This document shows, piece after piece, positions 49,143-61,068 of a stretch of DNA of 64,000 nucleotides; positions within the stretch are counted from its first letter, which is position 1, and each line of letters opens with the position of its first letter. A program made the translations under genes and the position numbers. Source of the stretch: Tubiluchus corallicola. Taxonomy: Eukaryota > Priapulida > Priapulimorpha > Priapulimorphida > Tubiluchidae. The stretch is taken from the NCBI GenBank assembly GCA_030141605.1, contig JAQGDQ010000058.1, positions 441,852 through 505,851 on the forward strand. Direction: 5' to 3'. Under the pieces are notes generated by a model. It was not told the DNA's origin, did not search any database, and worked only from the letters and a program-made list of their open reading frames with translations.

Positions 49143-49803
49143 CTCTTGATCTTTCGCTAGCGTCTAGCAGTAACTGTAAAAAGTTTGGATCATATTTGTA
49201 CGAGTTATACGGGTAAATGGCTGGTGTTGGATAAACAGTTGCGCTTTCTTGTATTGCTCTTACCAACGCCGTAGCTTGAAGTCTCATTAAATCTAGTCCA
49301 TCCTCGTACATAATCGCTATGTGGCGCCAGTAGAATTGTTCGAAAATGGCGAAGAAAACGTAGAACATCTTTTCTTGGTTGTAAGACAGTCGAGTTAGCG
49401 AGGGGTAGGCTTCTTTATTAGCTAGCAAGTCGCCTACTCCGGTGACAATGGGTATTTTTAAAAAAGATGCTAATCGACCAGGCGCCACGATATCAGTACT
49501 ACATCCAGGTCCCACAAAAAAATCCACTCTTTTGTTGAATAAGAGCACACCCGCTCCACCTGCAGACGTAGTTTCGTCACAGGCACGTCGATAATCTGCT
49601 CCATACAGGAAAACCTCCATCTCGAAAAAAACCTCGTATTCCTCAGCGGACCGGTTGATGGCTATATCCAGAGCTGGGCCTACTTCTTCCATATCAAATG
49701 GTCCAACAGATGATTCCACTAACAGAACACCCATCTTGTTGGCAATGGTTCCTACTGTCTGAAGCCAGTGAAAAAGCGCGAAAGCTACAACGCTAACATG
49801 CAT
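49143..49803 (-). CDS. First-exon cassette A5: signal peptide and N-lobe (class II)
   Basis: An open cassette ending at the donor AGAG|GTAAGC in phase 1. The frame is open from an upstream ATG at 49872, but the ATG at 49803 is preferred because it directly starts a hydrophobic leader (MHVSVVAFALFHWLQTVGTI). The lobe contains KMGVLLVESS, MEEVGPALDIAINRSAEEY, ACDETTSAGGAGVL, VGPGCSTDIV, IPIVTGVGDLLANKE, SLTRLSYNQEKMFYVFFAIF and WRHIAIMYEDG. It resembles gene B exon 1 (2230-2977) much more than cassettes A1-A4. It may serve gene A from 20 kb away, or be left over from a lost tandem gene. Confidence 0.85.
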
Positions 49804-49872
49804 AATTACGACGGGCTCTTGTATTTCCGTATATGGCTGAACGAATACTTTCCTGAAACAGAAGCCAAGCAT

Positions 49873-52800
49873 TTAGATTACATAATACAATTGTTTGCTT
49901 CAAACAGGCGAGCGACAACAACAACAATAACAGTAGCAGCAACAGTAAGAACAATAGCAGTACCAACTACAATGGTAGCGACAACAATCACAATAAATTA
50001 TTATTGCAATTTAGTTTAGCAATGAGATAGCCGTTATAATCGGAGTAATTTAGCAAGTAGCCTTTTTTACGCAATTTATGGACATATTTTTACTCTATCC
50101 CTAAGCGGAGATACCTTATCCCTTATCTACGTTAGTGTTTGTTAAGTTTAGGTGCAAACAATAGGCGCTAATTTTGTCACCCATCCAAGCAGTTTCCGGA
50201 AAATGTTTCACTTAAGTGTATAATGCGTGTTTCTGGGCAGTTGAGTAAGTGTCACTGTGCAAAAGATATATAATTGTAAAAACGCAAAACTGTAACTAGA
50301 TGCCAGAGAACAAATGATTCTACTTGATTAGAGAGAAACAATAAAAATTAATTTTTCCAAAATGATTCATTTATTATGTAAATGAAAAACGTTATTTGTT
50401 GTTGTGTAATTTTTGTATAAAATGAATTGGTTAAAAGAAAGAAATTTGTAGATGTGTCATTACTCATTCAAATTTCAAAAAAACTCAGTTTTAATGATAA
50501 GGGACTTGACGTGACGACAAACGAACTACACAATACAGAGGTCATTTACTTAATAATGCAATTCTTTCATTCACATGCAGCATGTGATAAATTTGCAAAA
50601 GTTTGGCAAAACTGGCGTTCTATCCTTCCTTTTTATGGTAGATATATCAATTTTCTTTATCGTGGCTTTCAAATTTATAGTTTTCTGAGTGCATCTGTTA
50701 AAATTTACAGTTGTTATGCTGATCTTTCCTTTTTTTGATGAAATTTGGAAATTCTCTGTTCTAGCCTGGCTTAAATCTTATGGCTACGCGTGCACACTAA
50801 ATGTGAATACGCCTAATAATGACAGTAATGTAAATATATGTGCAATTACATAGTGGAGAAACTAATCTTGTGATAAAATTAACAAGAAACCGTATAACGT
50901 GATTGCCTGCAGAGTGAATTTCCAAATTCTTCAATTAAGCATGTCGTCAGTAATCAGGATACGGAATGTTACTAGAAGGCAACTGTCACCTAAATGTATA
51001 CGTGCAGCTTTTCCTTGACAAAATACTCATTTTGACTCAAAAACGCTTATTTTCAAGGTATACTGTTTATTTATAATTGTTGCGTCATTATTAAGTGGTC
51101 AGATGTACATTGAAGCCTTGTGAAAAAGCTTATAAAGAGGACAGGTATTAATTGTCTAATGCGTTTCTCGTTAATATAATACCGAACGTATTAGCAGTAT
51201 ACATTTAATATAGAAACAGGCTTATGACTGGGAAATCAAGAAATAAAATTACTAGCACCCACTTGAATAGAGGCATGATTCATTTCAGAATATGTCATAA
51301 TCGTATGTCAATATGTTATGAGAGCATATAATATAGTATATAGTAGGAGCAACGTGTACTTGTCCCTTCCATCTTTCGAATTTTACTTAGAAAGATTCGG
51401 AACCTCCTTTTTACATACTAGGCACTGCACATAAGTGGTCATCTGGACACTGCGTCTTTTCAAAACGCTTTGGTCTGGTACCCATATAGAGTATTAATGT
51501 TCAGCCCAGTGTCAATATAAGCTGGCCTATTGTTGATATTTAGGGATTTGGAGAATCAGTGGAGGATTTAATACAGAAATTCGCAAGAAAACGCCAGGAA
51601 AACGTGCTGTTTTCGGACCCTTCTGAAGTACTTTTGATTTAAGACACCGTTTACCCTGCTTAATCATAAAACAAACATCTTCATACACTGCATTCATTTT
51701 TAAAAATCAGAACTGTTTAATATCCTAACATGCGATTTGTTCCGTTAAATTAACTTTGTGTAATTGAAATAAATTCCTGTGCTATATTAAAAGCTTGTTA
51801 TCATAGCTATAATTACGTGAAAATCACATTTGATTGCTGCTGCCTGCCCCTGTCTTAACCACTTTCAAAATTTATGTTCCCGACTTCCTGCCACTCGGGT
51901 TTCCGCATGTTTGTGCTGTTATTCGACCTTGAATTTACCAGGTACAAGGGATAAACCCATAAATCTATTAATATTGAATTTGTTAATTTTATTCGCCAAA
52001 ATATTCAATTTAAAATGACTAACTTCTGGTTCCCCGGCCCTGAAATATTACCTGAATAAAAGAATTTCGTTTCCTCAGGTTTGGAAGTCGACATGCGAGC
52101 ATTTGACACGGAACGACGCCCCACAGTGAGATAGCGTCATCATAGCGACAATTTTTTTCAGACTTTTTTTAAGACTCCCAAGTATCAGGCGCGAAAAAAC
52201 TACGTTTCACTGAAACCAAATATTTCTGGCTGTTTGTCTGATTTGATTAAAAAATTAATGTCTTTCGTTGGTGAACTACAAAATTTAACCGAATAAGTCA
52301 GTTTAGATGAAACCATTAGCTATGGCGCTTGTCTTGCTGCAGTGTAAATGTTTACTCAAGGAACATAACTCAGCTTTATGTACTTATTAAACTTTAGCAA
52401 ACAACAGAATTATGACGTTCACTGGTTTAGCAAATCTTTCAGCAAAACTCTTATTATGAATCCCGCTTCACGTGTAAGCAGTGGGCAAGCATATTAAAAC
52501 TTTATGAATTTTAAAATAAATTCAACATTACCCATTCCTTATTTTAGACAGCCTTTAATTCTTGATACGAAATAAAATGCTGGAAAACTAGTTGCAAAGT
52601 GCTGTATTTTCCAGAAATCTGTTATTTTATTGCACTTTTGTAACTGCCAATTTACTTAAAAGAAAACCGGACGATTGTGTCAACATTAGTTCAGAATAAA
52701 GAATGTTCTAAACTATTGAAAACTACTTTTTTGAATGAAAGTTTAGATTAAGTAAAAATTAGCTCGGATATTCAAATTTCATTAAACTTTCAAAGCTACG

Positions 52801-55800
52801 GGAGGCTCAGTGAATCTACTAAGATTGGCAGTGGCGCCTTTTTGTCATATGCTCGTGGCCGACAAATAGAAGGCGGCACCGTGATAACCATAATCACGAA
52901 CTGCAGTGTTAGTCTCTGACGTCATATGATGTAGAGCCCATTTTCGTGACATCACGCGTTTAAGCACTACTGTAAACGTACGCTAACGTACTTGACGCGC
53001 AGGCGAAGATGCCAGTCATTGCACAAACTGTGGTTAGTTTCTGACGTAAGCAATAGCTGTGTTCCGTTGCCGTTAATTAACTTTCTAAGCTAATTATTCA
53101 AATATAAGAAACAATTGCTAACTTTTATAGGCAAGAAAATGTATATTTTGGACAGTAAATTAAAACGAGATTGAGTATAAACAATTATCCGGTTTTCCTT
53201 TAACTGCATAATTGCAAAGTTAAATTTGAATTGAAATTGCCAAAAACTTCACTACTAAAAACTTATTTACAATGTAGTACGAGAGTATGATATTGCATTT
53301 ACAAAGAAAATCGTTCTCCAGTCCTATAATGTTACATGTTACATCATCCTCCTGGTAGATTTTCATCTGGCAGCCGGCGAACACTTCTCCAGGTGTCCAG
53401 TTGTGTTCGCCATGAGTTACTTGAGCAAAAAGTACTTCAGTGACTTGCTAGGTCTATCCTGAAGGATTTGGTCCACAGCTCCTTATTTGAATATTCGGAG
53501 CACCCTGGCTCGTGAGCCAGGGGACCCCATCCGCCACCCGGGGGATGCGCCCGGTAGGGGTTTACTCCCCCCCCCGAGTCCTATAATAGAGGAAGAATTC
53601 ATACTGCCAGAACTTAAAATATATTGTACTAAGATATTACTAGTTTGCTTTATTCGATTTTTAAAGGAATAAACAACTTTTCTTATGATTACACAAATGT
53701 AGTAAATTAGACGAATTAATTTTGTCTTTATAGTTTATTGTTTTTCACTTTTGTCACTTACCATCTTCAAATGACCACTGACGGCAAGTAAGTGAGCAAA
53801 ATTATTCTGCTCACTTCACAACAAGCTTACACTTACATGTTGCACATGCTGTTCAGTAAGTAATATATGCTGATACACATATGCTTACATTCAAAAACCA
53901 AGTTATAAGGCAGAAAAATTGAAATCGTGCAATTGAAATTACATCATTTGGCCTATCGCTTGTTGTAATGCATTTATATTTCATTTTGGTCAAAATAACA
54001 AGTTTTTAAGTATCCAATCTCATTTAGTATAATCTCCTTCTAGTGATTTGAACAGCATACTTCAACATGTGAGCATATTTCTGTCGCACTGTTTCTTCTA
54101 GAGCACCCTGTATATAGGCTATACATATTAGAAATTGCAGTACAAATTTAAATCAATACAAATATCGTTCTAACCGACAACCTCTGATACATCAAATCGT
54201 CTAGCGCCTCGAAGCCAGAAGGAACGTAAATATTATCAATGGGTGATGAAATCAGGGCTTTTACACCAGAGGCTGGAAGCCTAATGCTAGGAGCTCTTCG
54301 TATTTTTTGAGCTCTAATATTCAGCGTCTAGGGTCTGTTCCTCTACTAGACAATGACAGCTGGGCTTGCGAATTATTACAAATAAATAGCGTAAAAAGAG
54401 AGCAATGCAAAAATAAAGTTAATATGGTCCATTTTTGTTTTCCCGCGAAGACACAGAAATTATTTTAGACGCCAGAATTATTTTAGGAATAGAATGTTGT
54501 TAGGAATAGATGCTGGAAGCCAGACGCTTGACGCTTTGGTGTGCCATATACCATTATTTGACCTATTTATGTACCTATGAATCAGATTCAATTCGACATT
54601 ACATTATCATTACGACCATTTTACTTTGTCACCTCTTTTGGAGAGAAATTGTTCATGTAAAATACATGGTATGTATACGTGCATGCTAATAATATGCTTT
54701 TGAATGTGGGAATTGGCATGTCAAAGACCAATGAACAGTACTGTAATATACTATAAATGCCATGGATAAACTTATAGCAGTTTGCGAGTTCACAGTCCAG
54801 TTACCGAACTTTACACTATTATTAATTTAGTACTATTTGGACCTGGCATAGTGTCACATTTAGAAACGTACATTACAATCAGATCAGGAAGCAAAAGTGC
54901 TGGTTCAGAACACTAACCAAGTGGCGCTCCAACCTGACGTGTCCTATTAAAATAAAAAAAGTAATATGCCTTGCAACCTGCCTTGTACCTAATAGCACTC
55001 TGTTTGTACGCTGATCATAAGACCGCTGTGGTTGTGTGTAGATAATTAATGGTTGTTTGAACAGCAACAGAATCAATATAAAAATGTCAAATATAAACTA
55101 AGTCAATTTGTACTCGGTCATTTTGTGTTCAATCTGACGACGTGCTAGTAGAAAGTTGGTCCAGTTTCGCGAAAAATATTTTGCGGCTCAATAATAGTAA
55201 GCGAAAAGAGCTAAAAGCGAAATTACCAGCGCTTAACATAAGCAAAATGATTTTTCATAATAGTAAAAGTTATATTTACATTGATCATTTTGAAAATGTT
55301 TGACTCCAACCAGTCTATTTTAAATTTTTGTTTGGTTTTTGTACAAGAAACGAAAATAAACGAAATATTTTGCAGTAGCAAATTACTATATGACACCGAA
55401 ATTAGGAAATGGACCTAAAAGTCTCATAATGTATGTCACAACATAACTTTACGAACGAACAGTCAGTTATTAAACGACTAAAATATTTAAACAAACTATG
55501 ATTTTCATGCATTATTAATGCAAAGACTAGATTTGTTCGTAGAAATTCGGGTAAAGGAACTGAGAAATGGTGAAAATTGCGTGCTCGAACTTGGCGCTTT
55601 ATAGATTTTAGCAAAATTATAATTAATATTTGTAAGTTATTGTCAACGATCGTAGGCTTGGAATTATTACAAAAGTTTCTTCGCTGAATGCGACGAAACT
55701 TAATTAAACGGTGGTCTGTGCAGGGATACAAAAAGAACTTATTGAGATTAGAATAACTAACTAAGCAGCTGCAGGTTCTTTTCATTTTTGCTATCAATCG

Positions 55801-57200
55801 AATATTGATTTTGCAGTACAATGATGATATAATTATTCCATTTATAAATGAAAATTGCACAGCGATGTGAGTAAAAGCAGTTAGGTACATACAATTACCA
55901 GTTAACTTTAGTGAATTACTCAGTTAATCATGGCATTTAATTAGTCTGCCATTTAGCAAATAAAATAAATCAGTCAGTCTTTCGCGTAGTTTGCCAGTCA
56001 CTCATTCAGTCAATCAGTCAGTAAGTCAGTATTACATGTTAGCACTACAAGACGTAACATAAAAAATTAACCACATTTAGCTCAAACATCAACACGGGAT
56101 TATAGCTAAATTTAATAATAAAGAACTCTTAATTCATAATACAAATTTAACAGGAAAAGAAATTGGCTCATCCCTAATCACTACCCATTATGCAATTTGT
56201 ATTCAAGCAGCGTCATTTATCTGTGTGGCCCGTCACACCAAAAAACTGCCCACACCCAGATATGAACACGTCTGACAGTTCACTAGATATAACGTTCCAC
56301 CAACACTACAAAAATTGAGCAACACTAGAACGGCCGTATGCCAGCAACTTCACAAACCACCAAGATGGTTGCCACTACACCATCTCCCATCCAGATCGTA
56401 TCAGTCCTTCGTAGACCACATTATCTCATCAAGAGTGTCATATTAAGTTCAGAACACTAACCTATATAACAAGACCTAAAAGTACCTACTTACTTATCGT
56501 AGATAATAACTACATTACTGCAATAACAATCATTAATACAGAATCATTAATACAGAATCATTAATACAGAATCATTAATGCAGAATCATTAATGTACACG
56601 ACATTAATCACTAGTCCTCATTTACAACAGTCAGCCAATCAACCAGTCAGTCAGTTAGTTAGTTAATTAGTTACTCACTGCTAAACTGACACATTGATGG
56701 ACTTACTGGTAGACCAGCCAACTACCAAACATGCTTATTAATTAACACGCGTGCCTGGCAATGACCAGTAACCCACTCCATGACTAATTAGCTCACTACT
56801 TTCTGATTGCCTGACTAAATAATTGGCTAACTATTAATACTGATTCACACATCCAGGGACATGACTACGTTCACCTCTTATGGCAAAACATCCTACTTTC
56901 TGCAATGGTTCAAGTGCTTCTATTTCTAAGCATCGGTGTTGAACTGGTTAGACCTTTCTGTGCACAATCTAAATATGTTAACGTCTGTGCCTCCTATAGG
57001 TTTTCCAGCTGTTTTCTAGCTTGTTGAAAAATACCATTATCATCAGGTAATCTAACCATAGGACGTCTTCAACAGCGCTTTTATCATCTGTGTATGTTTG
57101 TATCATATTATATATTCTGTGCTTAAATGTCAGGATACAATAATTGTCCATCTTTAACTGCACCCAAGATGAGACAGTTTTCACATTTAGGCATGTGTCA
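49873..57200. other. Right-flank stretch without a recognised gene
   Basis: No receptor exon was seen. Frames such as 50427-50738 (plus) and 55402-55890 (minus) have no recognisable family motif and no convincing splice context. A hairpin CCCTGGCTC-GT-GAGCCAGGG with a GC-rich tail lies at 53503-53522. CAGT-type degenerate tetramers lie at about 55960-56040 and 56625-56850. An ACAGAATCATTAAT 14-bp repeat of about four copies lies at 56531-56594. Confidence 0.4.
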
Positions 57201-57229
57201 TTTTCGTGAAATATAAGAGTCATCTACCT

Positions 57230-57600
57230 ACCTAGGTTTCCTTGATGGCTGAGATGGATTCAGGAAAGCTTTAATAAGTGGACTTTCTTACGGCAATTTC
57301 AGAGCCTGATCTACCCAATTAAGTCTTCTGTTCCTGATCTTCATGTTCCATTTTCTTCATTGACTTTGTAGTATAAATGTTTGGTATCTCTAATTTTTGC
57401 CGATTTTATCTCCAACAATGATCCGCATAAACGTCTTTGAGAAGCATCAATCTCCAGTTGATTATTTACTTTCAAGCCCCTAATTCCGAATTACACACAA
57501 AGAAGGAAGTGTTGAATATGCTAAGTTTGCAGCTTACACTAGAATTTTTGTTCCTGGAGATATTTTTAAGCTTTTGAAAATCCACTAATGCCAACATGTC
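57230..57600 (-). mobile_element. Decayed LINE reverse-transcriptase C terminus
   Basis: Pieced across frames, the minus strand shows segments like KVNNQLEIDASQRRLCG, EIKSAKIRDT and RNRRLNWVDQALKLP then KAFLNPSQPSRKPR. They follow the order of the end of many LINE polymerases (LNAFQRRCLRRILG, DKIRN, RRLRWLGHVLRMP, PxGKRxRGRP). Stops and frameshifts make it non-functional. Confidence 0.5.
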
Positions 57601-57669
57601 TCTTCTTTTGATACCTCCTTCTGTGCCTAACTGACAGCCAAAACATGTTCATTTCTTCCATATCTTTGC

Positions 57670-57991
57670 CGTACAAAGTGATCATTTTTAAAGCATCGTA
57701 CAATGTGACAGTTATCATTTCAAAGAAATATACACTGTGACAGTAATCATTTTCGAAGTTTTGTACAGTGTGACAGTGATCATCTTAAAAATATTGTTCA
57801 ATGTGAAAGTGATCATTTTCGAAGTGTTGTTGTAGAGTGTGAAAGAAATCATCTTCAAAATATTGTACAATGTGATAATGATCATTTTCAAAGTATTGTA
57901 CAATGTGACGGTGATCATTTTCAAAGTGTTATACGATGTGATAGTGATCATTTGCAGAGTGTTGTACAATGTGACAGGGATCACTTTCAAA
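57670..57991. repeat. 33-bp minisatellite, ~9-10 diverged copies
   Basis: The unit is TGTACAATGTGACAGTGATC followed by ATTTTCAAAGTGT, diverged between copies. Because 33 is divisible by three, a minus-strand frame (57715-58017) stays open, with an 11-residue LYNTLKMITVT-like repeat. No start context or neighbouring exon supports a gene. Confidence 0.8.
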
Positions 57992-57999
57992 CTACCGTG

Positions 58000-60552
58000 C
58001 AGCGAAATAGTTGCCATCGAGATTTAAAGAAGCCCGCCGGTACGCTTTTAACATTTCAAAGTAGTAACTTTGTGGAAGTAAGGAACCTCTTCTGCTATCG
58101 GATTTTCACTGCAATTAGGGTTTTCAAAACTGGGCAAAACTGCGTTAGTATCAATAGAATACTGTATACAACATAAAACTGTATACTGTATTCAAGATAA
58201 ATAACATATGACATGCGTGTGAGAGTTGCTTAGTTTCTCAAATTTGTTTAAAAGGGCAATGCACTAAATATGTTAATATGTTTCAAAAATAAAAATTGAT
58301 TTGATCAAACACTTTATAGTATACGAAAGCTCTTTATTTTGAATAATTGCCTTAATCGTAAAATATTAAAACGAATTAAATCATTTTAGAGTTTTGAAAA
58401 TAAAATAAAAAAGTTTTTTTATGAAAATTATATCGTTTTGTGCCTTTTAAAGAACAGACTTATTGCAATATTTTTTGTGTAAGAAACAAAACAAAAAACA
58501 TACGGCGTTATTTTTTAATATATGCCTCACGTGTGAAGGCATTAGAACAATTATTTCCAAGCTATAATTTGGTAAAATAGAAAACATACAATTTTGTCTT
58601 TCGTTTAGACTGTATTTGTCCGCAACTACATGGCATTAATACGCAACAGTATTCCTCGCGCCGCTTATTTTAGACCCCGCCCTTTGCTGAAGCACAGTTT
58701 TTCCTCCGTAAAATTTGATTGTAAAAATAATCATTCGAATGGCGGAATATAAATAACTGCATGTATTTCTTCGCCACAACAAACAAAGCAACCAAAATAG
58801 TCGGTTGTACGAAAAAGAGACAGGTTACATAGACCCTACATGACCATTGGAGATCTATATATATATACATGTAGATGTCACATTGAACAAATGACACACA
58901 ATTTACACTAGCGTGACTGTTAGTAATTTCCTTGACAGACAGACAAATAAATCGAAGCAAACAGTTTCAATAATGGCATGTTTTGCAGTGCAACATCAGC
59001 TTAGGGGTGTAAATTTCACTATTAAAAACACGAAGTCCTGAAGCCCGGTGCATTTTGCAAATAGTCTGTCGACATAGTACAACAAAATGTTCATGGCTTT
59101 ATACCCAAGGTCGTCGATTGCTGACAGATAGTCAAAAAAGACCGTGTACTGTGCCAATTAGTTGCATGATTGCATATTTATGTTATGATCATTTGATAAC
59201 ATATGACATATATTACAACCAGGTGGGTTCTGATTTATCGTAATATGTTTTATCAATAAGTCTCACGTAAAGTTAAAGTAATTTAACGTTGAGGCACTTT
59301 GACCTTTATCCATCCAAAATTATACTTTTTGATCGACTTTCAAACATTATTAGTAGCTCGTGTGAGTCTACGTGATAATGAGGTTTAGCATTTCGGTTCA
59401 GATTACTTTACAAAAGTTAAGTTTTTTATTTTAACGGTCGGTGATTTAGGCATAAAACTGGATTGGAGTTATCATTATATATGCAAATGTTTCGACAAAA
59501 GAACAACGACAATAATAGTATATGGCCATACGACACTATCTACAAAAGAACGAGTCAGGTTAGAAACAGAGAAGTTTGGTAGTGACGGGCTTCGTAAGGT
59601 TCATGCAATGCTACGTAGGTGCAGGATAGTAGTAGTTACTTTGCTGCACCTCTGCGTTTGGACTTCTGACATCTGAGATACCAGGCAAGGAGTATGAAAA
59701 TACAAAATGAAATGTGAGCAGAACTTTACAAAGGTGAAGTTTCTATTCATTGGCGATGTCGTTTAAAATGTTTTCCATTTATTCAAAGCGTCGTGATTCA
59801 TTAGTAACTAGACGCTTCCAACAGTAAATTCCCTTGTGTGTGTGGGGGGGGGGGTTGTGTTTCAATAAAAATTTCCGAACAAGTTTCTTTCTCAGTTTAA
59901 TAATCTTCAGAAACATTTGAATTAAGACACTGATTGGGCGTGAGGTAGGCAAATTAACAATGTCAATATTAAAGGCTACCCACTAGGACGTGCATGTGTG
60001 AATGCAGTGAACGCAGCGATAGTTTCGCAAACAAATCCTTGCAAGTTTGCATGAATATTTAAAAGGTTTATAGCAGGTGTAATTGTTACGCAAACACTGA
60101 GATTACAACGCTTTCATAATAGTCACGAGAGCTACAAGTTCATTTAATTACATTTTAATTAGGTTACGTCAATTGTTACCCTGATTAATTAAGTATGAGT
60201 AATAATATGAGTATGAGTCAAATGAAATATGTGTAAAGTTAGAAACATGTTCACAGATTTGGTTATTACTTGGATGGGTGACAAATTACTGTTGATCAGT
60301 GTCCATGAGTCATTATGGGAGCATACAGCAAAACTGCATTGGTTTAAGTGGACATGTAGTGGACAGTGAATTACATGTAGAGATGACACTGTAAGGACAA
60401 TCTTTGAAAGTAAATGCCGATTTTGCTGCACTTCGTCCAAAACAGTTAAAGAGAATTCTCTTATCACTGTGCTGATGTTTCTCAAATGCTTCTCAACATT
60501 TTAATCAAACAAATTTTGTCTGTATTTATATAACACAATAAGTTATTTAAGG
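58000..60552. other. Stretch without a recognised gene
   Basis: AT-rich sequence. A poly-G run lies near 59846 and a short TA run near 58857. No coding motif or structured repeat was recognised. Confidence 0.4.
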
Positions 60553-61060
60553 CAGGGGTGTGCAAATTGCGGCCCGCGGGCCACTTGCGGCCCGCCGAGA
60601 GAATTTGTGCGGCCCGTGAAGAGATTTGTCAACCTAATGAAAGTGCGGCCCGGGCGATTAATTGAGTGTATCCAGCTGAAGTTCGTGCCACAATCCCAAA
60701 GATAGTGCGGGTAGTTTTTCTACTAAATCGGAAGCCATTAACCCTTGCAAGACGGTTGTAGCTTAATGTCACTGTACTACACAGACTTTGTGTTACACAT
60801 TACTAATATACATTGTAATGAAATTACCGCTATCTGTCCTGAAAGTAGAAATATATGGTTTTGTAATATAAATTTTAATAACTTCTAAAATAGTTTCTTG
60901 GGTGTAGTGGAGCAGTAGTAATGATGTGCGCAAATCGGATGCAAAAAAATCGTTATTAGATCCTACTGTAGTTGGCTCCTTGACCAAACTGCATGCAGCC
61001 CACAGCAATTGCGGGAAAGTTTAATGTGGCCCGGCTAGTCAGATAATTTGCACACCCCTG
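60553..61060. mobile_element. 508-bp non-autonomous hAT-type element (MITE) with target-site duplication
   Basis: The ends are perfect 16-bp inverted repeats, CAGGGGTGTGCAAATT. The element is flanked on both sides by ATTTAAGG (60545-60552 and 61061-61068), an exact 8-bp target-site duplication as made by hAT transposases. The subterminal GCGGCCCGCGGGCC motif is of a kind known from hAT-type elements. It contains no transposase frame. Confidence 0.9.
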
Positions 61061-61068
61061 ATTTAAGG

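Noticed and set aside
50427-50738. 103-codon plus-strand open frame
   Set aside because: No family resemblance or regulatory context seen; kept out of the gene list.
55402-55890. 162-codon minus-strand open frame
   Set aside because: No recognisable motif, no signal or domain pattern, no splice partner; could be chance in AT-rich DNA. A homology search would decide.
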